Shown here one piece after another: positions 52,284 to 62,600 of a DNA stretch of 64,000 nucleotides (its first letter is position 1; every line of letters begins with the position of its first letter). The stretch is from Tildeniella nuda ZEHNDER 1965/U140 (GTDB lineage: Bacteria; Cyanobacteriota; Cyanobacteriia; Leptolyngbyales; Leptolyngbyaceae). The translations under genes were made by a program, and so were the position numbers. The notes beneath the pieces were generated by a model. The model made no database searches and had not been told where the DNA came from. It worked only from the letters and a program-made list of their open reading frames with translations. The stretch covers positions 62,001 through 126,000 of the forward strand of contig JAHHIG010000003.1 of the NCBI GenBank assembly GCA_019358895.1. The letters run 5' to 3'.

Positions 52284-54323
52284 ATGGCTAAACCAGGTCA
52301 GTCTTCGTTTCGCCGCATCCTTTTGTCGCGTATTTTATTGCTGAGCATTCCCGTCTTGATAACGGGTGAGCTGGTGGCATACAAAAAAGTACGCGACAGT
52401 ATGCTGGCAACGGCTCGCCAAAACCTGACCGAGAGCGCCGTCAGAAAGGGAGAAAATATCCGCGACCTGATCGAAGTTATGCGATCGAACCTGGTCATTG
52501 CCAGCGAAGACTTTTCAACCAAGCTTGACCAGTCGCAGGACGCGCAAGAGTTTGTGACGCGTATCAATCGCTGGTTGCCGAAAGGTGTTCAATGTGTCCA
52601 GCTCATCAACGTCCAAACGGGGCAAATTGACGGTAGCACCTGCGGCAATCGCTCCATCAGCCAGGTGCTCGATAACCTTTGGTCAGCTCAAAGCCAGTTC
52701 ATGCGTGCGCCCCTTGCCAGTGTCCGCGTTTCACCTGTCAGCCGAGCCACAGCAGCCAAGCAATCCACCCCTTTACGACAGCTTGACCGTGTGTTTAGCG
52801 CACCTGTCTATGACTCTTTTGGGCGGTTACGCTATGCGTTGAGCATTCAATGGGCGGTTTATCGCCAAGAAACCAGCCAGCCAGGATCGCTATCTGGCTA
52901 CACAGTCGTCATCGACGAAGATGGCACGATTCTGGCTCACCCCAAAGCCGATCGCATCGGTCGTAATATTCAGCAGGAAGCAGATGCCGATCGCCTACAG
53001 GCAATTGTCAACAGCGCGATCGCTGGCAAAGAAGACTTTTTCCACCTCATCTCCTTTGAAGACAGTCAGACCGAATGGCTGGCAGGCTACAATCGCCTTC
53101 AGATTTCTGTTACCCCCGGTGAAAGTCGCACCTGGGTTGTGCTCGCTGTCGCCCCTCTCGAAAATGCCCTCTCTGGGCTAGAAGACATTAAGCAAGTGCT
53201 CCTGATTCTCACCATAGGGCTGCTAAGTGCGAATTTATTAGCCACTATTTATATTGCCCGTGATCTCGCCCGCCCACTCGAACAACTCGGTGGCTACGCT
53301 CTCCATATTTATCAACGTCAGCTCTCTCATCAAGCACCCAAAAACTTTCAGATTAAAGAAATCAATCAACTCGCTGAAGCACTCGACAACATGGTCGAGC
53401 GCTTAGAAGAACGGGCGGAAGAACTAGAAACAGCCTGGCAGGAAGCACAAGCCGCAAACCAGATGAAGAGCGAGTTTCTAGCGACCACTTCCCACGAACT
53501 GAGAACGCCTCTAAACGCCATTTTTGGCTGCATTGGACTGGTTAAAGATGGCTGCTGTGACAGCCGCGATGAAGAGCTAGAACTGTTACAGCAAGCAGAT
53601 GATTCAGCCAAGCATCTGCTGAACATCATCAATGATCTGCTGAACATCGCCAAAATTGAAGCGGGTCAACTTGAACTCAGCCTGCAACCAGTTTCCGTAC
53701 AGGATTTATGTCAGGAGTGCTTGAAAATGGTGCAGCCAGCCGCCGAGAAGAAGCGCTTATCGCTTTCGATCGAGGTCGAAAAGCATCTCAGTCGAGTTGT
53801 ACTCGATCAACTACGAGTGCGTCAGATGGTGATTAACCTGCTATCGAATGCGGTGAAATTTACGCCAGAAGGCGGACACGTCAAATTAAGCAGCCGCATT
53901 GGCTATGGTCATCAGCTAGAGCAGGATGCTCGCCCCGATCGCAGCCCTGTGAATGCCAACACGCCCTATCTCTGCCTTGAAGTTGCTGATTCTGGCATTG
54001 GCATTCCACCCGAACGATGGCATCTCTTATTTCGCCCCTTTCAACAGGTCGATTCGTCTTTGACACGCAGACATGAAGGCACTGGGTTAGGTTTAGCCCT
54101 GACAAAACGGTTCGCTGAATTGCATGGCGGCACCGTTTCATTTCAATCGACACTTGGTAAAGGCAGTACGTTTCGGATCTGGTTGCCATCGAGTGAGACC
54201 AGTTCATCAGTCGAACTAGACAGCAGCCATGACTCGCCTTCTCCTAATGGTCACAATCGAGACACCACAGGCACCACGCTACCGCAAGATATCTCTGATC
54301 ACTCCATCTCCTCAGTTGGATAG
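52284..54323 (+). CDS. Membrane sensor histidine kinase with extracytoplasmic Cache-like domain
   Basis: 679 residues from the ATG at 52284 (MAKPGQSSFRRILLSR). TM1 about 12-32; sensor region about 35-290, Cache-like, with YTVVIDEDGTILAHPKADRIGRN typical of dCache; TM2 about 300-325; HAMP-like linker about 330-385 and a short coiled coil. The dimerisation domain holds SHELRTPLNAIFG with phospho-acceptor His404. The ATPase domain has NLLSNAVKFTPEGG (N box), DSGIGIPPERWHLLFRPFQQVDSS (G1, F) and GTGLGLALTKRFAELHGG (G2). No response regulator gene is adjacent. Input signal unknown. Confidence 0.94.
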   Translation: MAKPGQSSFRRILLSRILLLSIPVLITGELVAYKKVRDSMLATARQNLTESAVRKGENIRDLIEVMRSNLVIASEDFSTKLDQSQDAQEFVTRINRWLPKGVQCVQLINVQTGQIDGSTCGNRSISQVLDNLWSAQSQFMRAPLASVRVSPVSRATAAKQSTPLRQLDRVFSAPVYDSFGRLRYALSIQWAVYRQETSQPGSLSGYTVVIDEDGTILAHPKADRIGRNIQQEADADRLQAIVNSAIAGKEDFFHLISFEDSQTEWLAGYNRLQISVTPGESRTWVVLAVAPLENALSGLEDIKQVLLILTIGLLSANLLATIYIARDLARPLEQLGGYALHIYQRQLSHQAPKNFQIKEINQLAEALDNMVERLEERAEELETAWQEAQAANQMKSEFLATTSHELRTPLNAIFGCIGLVKDGCCDSRDEELELLQQADDSAKHLLNIINDLLNIAKIEAGQLELSLQPVSVQDLCQECLKMVQPAAEKKRLSLSIEVEKHLSRVVLDQLRVRQMVINLLSNAVKFTPEGGHVKLSSRIGYGHQLEQDARPDRSPVNANTPYLCLEVADSGIGIPPERWHLLFRPFQQVDSSLTRRHEGTGLGLALTKRFAELHGGTVSFQSTLGKGSTFRIWLPSSETSSSVELDSSHDSPSPNGHNRDTTGTTLPQDISDHSISSVG

Positions 54324-54390
54324 GTGGCAACGGTTAGCACGGCTTCTCACCTGTAGCCTATCTAATGCTACTGATGTTGGCTATAGGCTA

Positions 54391-55110
54391 CTACAAGCGT
54401 TTGCTGACCAACGTAAACGCAACTTGGGCGGCGGCTTGCTCTGCTGCTTTGATCGATCGTCCGCTCCCTTGCCCCAGACATTCATTTTGCAGCCAGACTT
54501 CAGCCGTAAAACGCTGACCCTGATCTTTGTCCTGAACCTGCCTTGCTTGAATCACTCGATACTCTGGTAGCGTCTTGTAGTGACCCTGACTCCACTCCTG
54601 AAGCGCCGCTTTGTAATTTTGGCGAGCGGGGTCGTTAAGGATCTCGGTCACTAACTGTTGAAAGTGATGATCCAGACAGGGACGCACCAATGTCAGCGTC
54701 TGTGTACTCAGGTAAAGAGCCGCCAACACCGCTTCAAATGAATCCGCTAGACGCGATTCTTGACCAAGCTTATCCTTCAAGGCGCTATCCGAAACCAGCA
54801 AATAATGTTCTAATCTGTACTTAGCAGCAAGTTGTGCCAGAATGCGATCGCTCACCAGCACCGATCGAATGGCTGCAAACTCTCCCACTGGCAGTTCAGG
54901 ATAGGTTTCTAGTAAGAAAACAGCTGTCGCCAGACGTACGACGGCATCACCCACAAACTCAAGCTGCTCATAGTTTGCAGTCGCCGAGACGGTGGAATGC
55001 GTCAGCGCCAGATCGAGTAGCTGCCATTGAATCGGCGTTTGCTCAGGCAAGCCTAGCTTTTGCACCAGATTTTGCAGTTGTTTCTGGCGGTGGGGGTACT
55101 GGAGTGTCAT
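54391..55110 (-). CDS. rnc: Ribonuclease III
   Basis: 239 residues. The RNase III domain has LTHSTVSATANYEQLEFVGDAVVRL (catalytic Glu and Asp of the signature) and RLADSFEAVLAALYLS (second Asp-x-x-Glu). A dsRNA-binding domain follows: NYKAALQEWSQGHYKTLPEYRV, ending GSGRSIKAAEQAAAQVAF. It processes rRNA precursors and other structured RNAs as a dimer. Cyanobacteria often have several RNase III proteins; this is a full-length one. Downstream of a hypothetical gene on the same strand. Confidence 0.95.
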   Translation of the reverse strand: MTLQYPHRQKQLQNLVQKLGLPEQTPIQWQLLDLALTHSTVSATANYEQLEFVGDAVVRLATAVFLLETYPELPVGEFAAIRSVLVSDRILAQLAAKYRLEHYLLVSDSALKDKLGQESRLADSFEAVLAALYLSTQTLTLVRPCLDHHFQQLVTEILNDPARQNYKAALQEWSQGHYKTLPEYRVIQARQVQDKDQGQRFTAEVWLQNECLGQGSGRSIKAAEQAAAQVAFTLVSKRL

Positions 55111-55176
55111 GCCTGATAGTTTATCAGGTCTCTGAGAATCAGCACGATACGACTGGTCTGGTTGTCTATCAACACA

Positions 55177-55788
55177 TTAGTCGCTGCTAGGGACGTTATA
55201 GAGCGCTTCTAAAAAGCTGGCGCAGGTTTTAGTTGATGGCTGGCTGCTAGCGTAGAGCGATCGCGAATTCAACCTTACAGAGCTGAATTTTATCGGTTCA
55301 TACGCTGGTGGCAGATCTAGTGCATCCAGTTGTTCTGGCAGACGATAGTGTAACCGTACGGTAGCAATCGTCGACGGCAACACGCCAATCAATAAAGCCA
55401 GTACCTCATCGGCTAAACCCGTCAGCGCTTGAGCACCAAAAAACTCTTCAAAGCTGGCAAACAGTTTCTCGGCTCTCTGTATCGGGTCTGTATGTTCTGT
55501 AATCTTTTGCAACCAGCGATTCCATTGAATTCTGCGGCTGTAAGCGGTCTGACGTTGTTGATGTGTGACGACTGGTATGATTTCAGGTGCACCGATCGCA
55601 ATGACGTTCACGCAGGCTTGCTCTACTAGCGTACCGACAACGGCACCAGGACCTGCGAACTCTGCATGATAAGCCTTACAGATGATTAAACCGCTTCGCT
55701 TATGCTCACCTACCGCTAGTAGCTGCTGACCACTCAACACTATTTTTGGTTCACTTGCCACTACAATCTGGGAGGTCTGGTTACTCAC
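55177..55788 (-). CDS. Hypothetical protein next to rnc
   Basis: 203 residues, soluble. Opens MSNQTSQIVVASEPKIVLSG; central part ERAEKLFASFEEFFGAQALTGLADEVLALLIG is helical; the rest is beta-like. No recognised domain. 66 bp separate it from the rnc start, so the two may share a transcript. Confidence 0.7.
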   Translation of the reverse strand: MSNQTSQIVVASEPKIVLSGQQLLAVGEHKRSGLIICKAYHAEFAGPGAVVGTLVEQACVNVIAIGAPEIIPVVTHQQRQTAYSRRIQWNRWLQKITEHTDPIQRAEKLFASFEEFFGAQALTGLADEVLALLIGVLPSTIATVRLHYRLPEQLDALDLPPAYEPIKFSSVRLNSRSLYASSQPSTKTCASFLEALYNVPSSD

Positions 55789-56013
55789 ACCATTGCCCTA
55801 TAAACGCTGCTATGAAACCCTTTGATGCCTTGGTGCATTCAACAACATCGATTCAGTAACGTTCGTCACTGATGCCATCATCGTAGTGCAGGTTCAAAGT
55901 GGCGTACAGCCTACTCAAGCCGCTTTGCTGAATCTATATATTCCTTTGTTGAATCAACAAGGTTCGATAAAACTAAGCAGCGAGTCTGTTCGATATGGGT
56001 GGGTTTCGGGAAT

Positions 56014-56496
56014 AGGGGAGAGCAGGACATAAGCCGGGTTCTGTTGCCCTAAACGCTGTGCATTCAAGACGGCAGTTATCTATCTGGGACACTTGTTACC
56101 AAGCACCTCAAGCGGACGGGCAGAAACAGGATTTCTCCTTTTTCTACGTGGAACGGGTAAAAGACCAACCGTTGTTCCGCAGCCTTGCTTCCAACCGGGG
56201 TTTACCGAGCCAGCACCTCTCGATGCTGCTGGTGCGCTCTTACCGCACCTTTGCACCCTTACCTTGAAAGGCTAAAGGATAAAGTATGAAAGATAAAAGC
56301 TTGTTTTAGCCTTTAGCCCTCAGCCTTTAGCCTTTTCATTGGCGGTATTTTTCTGTGGCACTATCCTCACGGTCACCCGCACTGGGCGTTACCCAGCAAG
56401 TCTGGTCTTTGGGAAGCCCGGACTTTCCTCGGATTGCAGCCTTGAGCACATGGCTTTTGACTACAGTCCGCAACTGCCTGCGCCTACTCTCCCCTC
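56014..56496 (-). ncRNA. rnpB: RNase P RNA (bacterial type A) with repeat-bearing P12
   Basis: On the minus strand the 5' AGGGGAGAG (near 56494-56486) pairs with the 3' CTCTCCCCT (near 56012-56020), forming P1. Signature segments: GGCGCAGGCAG just after the 5' end, GAGGAAAGTCCGGGC (about 56440-56425), the universally conserved P4/CR-I region, and the 3' ACAGAACCCGGCTTATGTCC (CR-V). The RNA removes 5' leaders from tRNA precursors. Between about 56267 and 56335 the P12 position is filled by a long hairpin made of GGCTAAAGG-type repeat DNA. End points are good to a few bases. Confidence 0.95.
56267..56335. repeat. GGCTAAAGG-family hairpin inside rnpB (P12)
   Basis: AAAGGCTAAAGG (56267-56278) pairs with CCTTTAGCCTTT (56324-56335), with AAAGTATGAAAGATAAAA and GTTTTAGCC in between. 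The same words form the terminators at 29648 and 34300. Confidence 0.9.
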
Positions 56497-56533
56497 TGAT
56501 CAGTCTAGTCGTTAGAGGGCATGGGAGTGCCCT

Positions 56534-57253
56534 TTACTTTTTGGGATTCCAGGGTAAGCCAGCAGTCCAGGGGAGTTTGTGCATGACAAATTTGCAGAGG
56601 ACGTAGACCCGATCGCCCCCGATCGAGCGGTTGGGTCCTACAATGCGGAACGCCAGCCCTAGAAAAAATTCCAGATCGGCATAGCGCTTCATAAACTTAT
56701 CGCTCTTTTTTAGTGCGGCAGGATCAATTAGTGGTTTGGTGATTTCCACTTCCAGATTGAGTGGCGAAGCGGTATCGAGTTTGTCAGCCTTGCGATCGCC
56801 TTTGCGTTGCAGCAGATCTTCGGCTGTAATGGCTTCTTTGAGTGTGGTGCTGGGGGCGATCGTGCTAAAGACCTGAGTTTGAAACAGATCAACCGTTGCA
56901 CCGGGCATTAAGCGAGTGACGCGGCGCGATCGACCCTCCAGATCGGTGAAGGCGCAGTAATCCCAATCCACGTAGATCGAAATGCTGTATGGCTTGTCAT
57001 CTGTTTTTTCGTGGCTTGCTTTGTTGCTGATGCTAATTGCCAGTTGTTTTAGTTTGTCAAATTCATAGCGGCTATCAAATTTGAAGCTAATAGCAAGTAA
57101 ATCCTGTAGATTTTGTTCGGTGAGCTGAGTGCTGAGGAAATCCGCATCCAAACGAACTGTGAACTCGTCGTTGAACGCATCAACAATGAGGTACAAAAAA
57201 TAGGCAATACACAGCAAATATGAAGTTAAAATAATCGGATCAACAACGTTCAT
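56534..57253 (-). CDS. Hypothetical membrane-anchored protein coupled to corA
   Basis: 239 residues. One N-terminal TM helix (IILTSYLLCIAYFLYLIVDAF) then a cytoplasmic or lumenal domain rich in beta-strands (YSISIYVDWDYCAFTDLEGRSRRVTRLMPGATVDLFQTQVFSTIAPSTT) and a C-terminal segment DLEFFLGLAFRIVGPN. Its ATG overlaps the corA stop (ATGA), which implies coupled translation and perhaps a role as a CorA accessory. No known domain. Confidence 0.75.
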   Translation of the reverse strand: MNVVDPIILTSYLLCIAYFLYLIVDAFNDEFTVRLDADFLSTQLTEQNLQDLLAISFKFDSRYEFDKLKQLAISISNKASHEKTDDKPYSISIYVDWDYCAFTDLEGRSRRVTRLMPGATVDLFQTQVFSTIAPSTTLKEAITAEDLLQRKGDRKADKLDTASPLNLEVEITKPLIDPAALKKSDKFMKRYADLEFFLGLAFRIVGPNRSIGGDRVYVLCKFVMHKLPWTAGLPWNPKK

Positions 57254-58455
57254 CGGCGCAGTGAAGAATGGAGCGATTTTTGATCGGGAGAGGTGTCTTT
57301 AGCTTTCACGGTTGAGAAGTTTTCAAACCATCCTCGCCGCCAAAAAAGGAAGACCATACCAAAGGCAATTAGTGCCATGAATCCCATCGCCAATGGATAG
57401 CCCCAGTACCAATTGAGTTCAGGCATGTTGAAAGGCGATTTTTCAGTATTAAAGTTCATACCATAAATTCCAGCAATAAATGTTAGAGGAATGAAGATGG
57501 ACGAGATTACGGTTAAAAGCTTCATGATCTCGTTCATTTTGTTGCTGACTGATGAGAGGTATACGTCCATCAAACTAGCAGCTAATTCTCGATAGGTTTC
57601 CACCATATCAAGTACCTGAATAGCATGGTCGTAGCAATCTCGTAGATAGATCGTTACATCAGGACTAATCAAAGCATTGCCATCACGAATGAGTGCATTG
57701 ATCGCATCACGTTGGGGCCAAATGGCACGCCGTAAACCTAACAATTCGCGTTTGATGGCGTGAATTTTTTCTAAGGTTTGACGCGACGGGTTTTCAACCA
57801 CTTCAGCTTCCAGGTCTTCAATCTTTTCACCATATTCTTCTAAAACTGGAAAAAACCCATCAATAATTGAGTCCAATAAGGCATAGGCTAAATAGTCTGC
57901 GCCGTGCTTACGAATAGTGCCTTTATTGGTACGAATACGTTCGCTAACGGGACCAAAGCAGTCGTAGTCTGGCTCCTCCTGCACAGTCAATAGGTAGTGT
58001 CGCCCCAATACTAGACTTACCTGTTCGCTAACAAACCCATTGCCGGATGACTTCATCGTGACCATCCGCGCAATGATCAGCAGTTGCTCATCGTATTCCT
58101 CAATTTTAGGTCGCTGCGGGACGTTGACAATATCTTCGAGCACTAGAGGATGAAGGCTAAATACTTTCCCCAAACGGCGCAGCACATCTTCGCTTCCCAA
58201 ACCTTTGACATCAACCCAAGAGACGGATTCGGTATCCAGAAAAGGGATGCAGTCTTCGGGCGTTTCAACCTCCTGCCGTTCGGCTTGCTCTTCGTTGTAG
58301 TCGATCAGCACAATGACAGGCAAGGAGGCATCTGATTCAATGTTGAGCGTGCCTGGCATACTGCCTGGTATGTCGTAGAAGTAGTCGAGGTAGGAACCGT
58401 CGTCGAGTGCTTTGTTGGACCGTGGCATAGTAGTTGGGAAGCGATGCTCGACCAT
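57250..58455 (-). CDS. corA: CorA-family magnesium/cobalt transporter
   Basis: 401 residues. A long N-terminal cytoplasmic domain (LHPLVLEDIVNVPQRPKIEEYDEQLLIIARMV is a family signature) is followed by a stalk helix and two C-terminal TM helices with the YGMNF selectivity loop (IPLTFIAGIYGMNFNTEKSPFNMPELNWYWGYP). It forms a pentameric Mg2+ channel. Followed with ATGA overlap by a membrane-anchored hypothetical gene. Confidence 0.95.
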   Translation of the reverse strand: MVEHRFPTTMPRSNKALDDGSYLDYFYDIPGSMPGTLNIESDASLPVIVLIDYNEEQAERQEVETPEDCIPFLDTESVSWVDVKGLGSEDVLRRLGKVFSLHPLVLEDIVNVPQRPKIEEYDEQLLIIARMVTMKSSGNGFVSEQVSLVLGRHYLLTVQEEPDYDCFGPVSERIRTNKGTIRKHGADYLAYALLDSIIDGFFPVLEEYGEKIEDLEAEVVENPSRQTLEKIHAIKRELLGLRRAIWPQRDAINALIRDGNALISPDVTIYLRDCYDHAIQVLDMVETYRELAASLMDVYLSSVSNKMNEIMKLLTVISSIFIPLTFIAGIYGMNFNTEKSPFNMPELNWYWGYPLAMGFMALIAFGMVFLFWRRGWFENFSTVKAKDTSPDQKSLHSSLRR

Positions 58456-58649
58456 TCGGAGTTACCTCATTGACGACTAAGTTAAGGTCTTCCCCAATTT
58501 AATCGACTTTGCTCAGCAAACGCTCTTTTTTGTTACTCGATCGCGTCCAAAAACCGTTCTGTGCCAACCACTTTCAGAGACATACTTTCAGCGAGAGCGC
58601 TACAACCCACCGGTCTTCTGTGAACGTCTGAGAGGCAAACCCCACTGGT

Positions 58650-59462
58650 TTAGGCGTTATTCTCAGTTGTCCACGTTACCCAAGTTTGACTGAACTGTTG
58701 CAGAGAGAGTAGATGTATTTGTGGCTCGTGTATCACAGAATCACGTTCTGCTGGGGTGTTATAGCCCCAATCGGCTAAGAACAGTTTGACATTGCTTAAA
58801 TCCGACTGCTGGCGGACGGCTTGTAGTGTTTGCAGGCGATCTTCGACAAACCAGAAGGTTGCCGTGCTGTTATGGGATGCGCTGTTATGGTCTGCGATGA
58901 GCGATCGCAGTGTTTCTGGCTTGGAGCGCTTCACCTCTTTGCCAAAAATTTGCAGCCGCGTAAAATCAACGTTTTGCTGCCGCAGGAGTTGCTGGATGAA
59001 ACGCCCTTCTTTGGTGCTGATGATAACCACCTGTAGAGAAGTGGTCAACCATGCCTGAAGTTGCGGAATAACACCGGGGTAAAATTTTTGCTCTGCCAAC
59101 CAGCTATCAATATCCTTGTTAATCCAGCGATCGCGGACTCCATCGACTTCAGCGGCGAGTCGAGCAGGCTCTATACCGTCTGTTGCTGCCTGTTGTTTGG
59201 CGATCGTAGTCCAATGTAGCAGAATGTCAGCTTCAGGGGTGTCGAGTAGAAGCGATCGTAGCAGTAGGGGCATTTCCCAGCCCGTTTCGACGACTGGACG
59301 AGTGCGGTAGAAGCGCTCCGCTAATTCACCTGGTAATGTTGTGTCGTCTGGTTGCCAAATGTTGCAGTAGGCACGCCATGCTGTCTGAAAGTATTCTTTC
59401 ATGCCATTGCAAAGGACACCATCAAAATCGAGCGCAAGTACGGTGGGAGCATTGACAGACAT
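58650..59462 (-). CDS. HAD-superfamily hydrolase
   Basis: 270 residues. ALDFDGVLCNGMKEYF contains the nucleophile Asp12 and general acid Asp14. A helical cap (about 20-130) precedes VVIISTKEGRFIQQLLRQQNV (motif II Thr/Lys region) and FGKEVKRSKPETL (motif III Lys), and FVEDRLQTLQAV (motif IV acidic pair). Cyanobacterial phosphatase-like HADs of this type have unknown substrates. A heptamer array lies upstream of the start region. Confidence 0.9.
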   Translation of the reverse strand: MSVNAPTVLALDFDGVLCNGMKEYFQTAWRAYCNIWQPDDTTLPGELAERFYRTRPVVETGWEMPLLLRSLLLDTPEADILLHWTTIAKQQAATDGIEPARLAAEVDGVRDRWINKDIDSWLAEQKFYPGVIPQLQAWLTTSLQVVIISTKEGRFIQQLLRQQNVDFTRLQIFGKEVKRSKPETLRSLIADHNSASHNSTATFWFVEDRLQTLQAVRQQSDLSNVKLFLADWGYNTPAERDSVIHEPQIHLLSLQQFSQTWVTWTTENNA

Positions 59463-59550
59463 GGCTGCGGAAGTTTCAACGACATTGCTTACCCTACCGC
59501 AACTGGCTCAATGTAGATGCAGTGTGAGGCACAGAGGGTCGCTGTGGGAA

Positions 59551-59606
59551 GGCAGAGGGCAGAAGGCAGAAGGCAGAAGGCAGAGGGCAGAAGGCAGAAG
59601 GCAGAA
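59551..59606. repeat. Heptamer tandem repeat (GGCAGAA/GGCAGAG), 8 copies
   Basis: Eight consecutive 7-bp units between the HAD gene start and the nSTAND gene stop. Same class of repeat as elsewhere in the window but a different unit. Confidence 0.93.
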
Positions 59607-59612
59607 ACATTT

Positions 59613-62600
59613 TTAGAGACTGACTTTTGTCTTGTGTATGGTGAACCCAAAGATGATGTGTTTTTGGGAAGCTTGGCTAAACGCAGGCTGCTTTTGGTGG
59701 TTAATTTCGGCAAGTGTGTAAACGTCGTCTACCTCCACTCTTCTGTGCTTCTGTGCCTCTGGTCGTGGCTTGGAGCCAAACGTCAGAACAATGACCAGTA
59801 GCGCTGAGAAAACGATTAGCAGCAGTGAGGGTACGAAAGTGTCAACGGAGCGAAGTTGTTTGAGTTTGGACTTAAGGAAGACGTTTTGCCGTCGTAGGCT
59901 GATGAGCCGCTTGACAACAGGTTCTGATTCTGGCTCCTCTGGCGAGTAGCGATCGTGCTGTTCAGAGCCAGCAACGGTTTCGCCTTCCTGCTGGCGAATG
60001 AAGCTCACCAGATAATCATGCACAAGCTGATAGCGACTGGCAGGATTTTCGGGTACGAGAAACAGCAACCCAGAACCAACAAGGACTTCTAGCACGAGAT
60101 CGAGTTTATTGATTTCAGCGGTCAAGCCCAGGTCTACCAGATCGGTTTCCAGATCATCGCGGCTTTTGAGCGGACGAGTGCCGTTTTCGTTAGTTAGCAA
60201 AAAGAGCACAATCCGCGCGGCATCTTCGTTCTCAGGACCACAGTCTTCGATCACATTTTCGAGCGATCGGGCAACCAGTTTCTCCTTTGGTCCTTTCTGA
60301 CGATACTCTGTGAGTGTGGTAATGCCTTCGGTTTGCAGTTGAGCGCCCACTGCTTGCAGTTCGATCGCCCGCACTTCGCCTCCTTCACCTGCCAAATCGG
60401 TGACTAACGCATCGACTAGCGCGTCATCCAGGTAAAACTGAGCGCGATCGGTCAGGCTTTTGATAATCGATCGGGCATCGGCTACCGAAAAATCTCCCAG
60501 CGGGTAGCGCACATCTTTACCCAGAATGTCGTTGATGCTGTCCAGGTTAATGTTGTCTCGACTGGCAAGACGCTGAAACTCTAGCAGATAGTGGAGATAG
60601 TCTTCCCGCACTGTGAGGACGACTTTGACAAAATCAAGATTCAGGCAGTCGCGCAAAAATTCATAAAACGGACGACGCTCCGGCAACGTTTCGTGAACAA
60701 AGAAAAACTCCTCAAACTGATCGAAGATGAGGACAGGCGTGAAGTTGAGGCTAGTGGCTTGGCGAAGTTGGGTGAGGAGGGGATGAGGAGTGTAGTTTGC
60801 TTCCGCTTCGCGGTGGGGTGAGGAGTGAGGGGCGGATGAGGGATGAAGGATGAAGTTCGGATCTGATGGCTGACGGCTGACGGCTGACGGCTGACGGCTA
60901 ACGGCTAACTCCTGACTGCTCGACGCTTTTGCCAGTTTTGCTTCTAATGTCGCTTGCCAATCTGTATAAAGATCCAGCAGGATGGGCAAGGCAATGCGAT
61001 CGCCAATCACCCGATCGTGCAGAGCTGGGACTAACCCCGCATTGACAATCGAACTTTTGCCCACCCCAGAAGGACCGTGGATCACAGTCAGCTTAATATC
61101 GTTACGTCCCATGCGGAGGACTAAACGATTAACATCCTGCTGGCGACCAGACGCTCTGATTTCTTGTGCCAGGGGCGCTTCTGGTGGTTGTTGACCGGGA
61201 ATGAGAGTGAGTAGAGATTGCTGGGGTTCCAGACGGAGTGCGCCAATGAACGCACGAAAGCCATATTGATGTTCGAGCGATCGCCGCATTTGCTTTGTGT
61301 GAAACGCTTCTCGATAGCGTCCCTGCTGGAAGTAAAGATCGCGCAACGTTCGGAGGATGGTGATATAGAGCTGAGGATCATCAGGCGGATAGGTTTGGTT
61401 TTGAGCAGTTTCCAGGTGAACGATCGCGGTTTCTACCTGTCCCAGCTTTGCTTCTGCTTTAGCGAGCAGCAGCAAATACCAACCGTGATGATAGCGCCAC
61501 GCCACGTCCAGACTGTATTCCAGATGGGGAGTGGATGGATCAGTTGTCTGTTCTAGCTTCGTTGTGGATGACGTTAAAATTTGGAGCGCCAGTTCCACTT
61601 GCTGCTTTGCCTCTACCCAGGCAGAACGGGCTAACGCAACCTCTGCCAGAAAGCCGTGATCACGAGCCTGTCGGACTGGATCGGCATAGAGCTTATGCAG
61701 TACTAGCGCGTGTTTGGTCAACGTCTCCAGCTCATGCCACTGCTGGAGTTTCTGCAATGCTTCTGCCTGCGGAATGATGAATCGTGCAACGAGATCCTGA
61801 CGGTTTGCCTGCTCAAACACTTGCAGCCCACGTCGAAAGTAGTTTCGTGCTTGTTGACAGGCGTAAGCATAGGCTGTGCGCTGCTGCATTGCCTGCGATC
61901 GCCACCACAGCCCCAAATGAACCAGTACACACGCCGCCCGTTCACTGGCAGACGGCAACAGCACAAACGACTCTGATAGCTTTTGCGATCGCTGTCGCTG
62001 ACTTTCTTCGCGCCAAAACGCCAGACTGTGTTCGTAGCAAGTTCGTGCGGTCTCCAATTCACCATGTGCGTGAGCATCCTGCCCTAGCAAGAAATCGAGG
62101 CTTGCCTGTAGCGCTGGATGGAGGGTTTGACCACTACTTAGAATGCGATCAAACGCAAATTCCAACTCTGTGCGTCGGAGTGAATTGGTACCCCAGAGGC
62201 TGTTATTGCTTTGCTGAAGCAATGCCCAGTTCGGTAGAAACTGCTCATCGCCTGCATCCAGAATCGATGTGAACAGGCGATCGGTGTGCTGATGCAATGC
62301 TTTAATCAGGTCGGCAGTCCCCAGTTCAAAGGAAATAACAGTATTGCCTGCCCAACTCTTTAAATCCGGTGCCAGCCGATCGAGCTTCGCCAGAATGCGA
62401 TCGTTCATCCACAGCACCAGCGGAAACGGAAATTTTTTGCCCAGTTCTTCGCGTACCAGATTGGTCGCTAACAGTACCTGATCGATTGCCGTCACCGACT
62501 CTAACCCGTAGATCATGAGGGCGTTGGGAGGCTGACACTGTGATGAAGAATTTTGAGTTGGAGCAGTTTTTAGTTGTTGGTTGTTCGCTGTTAGCGGGTT

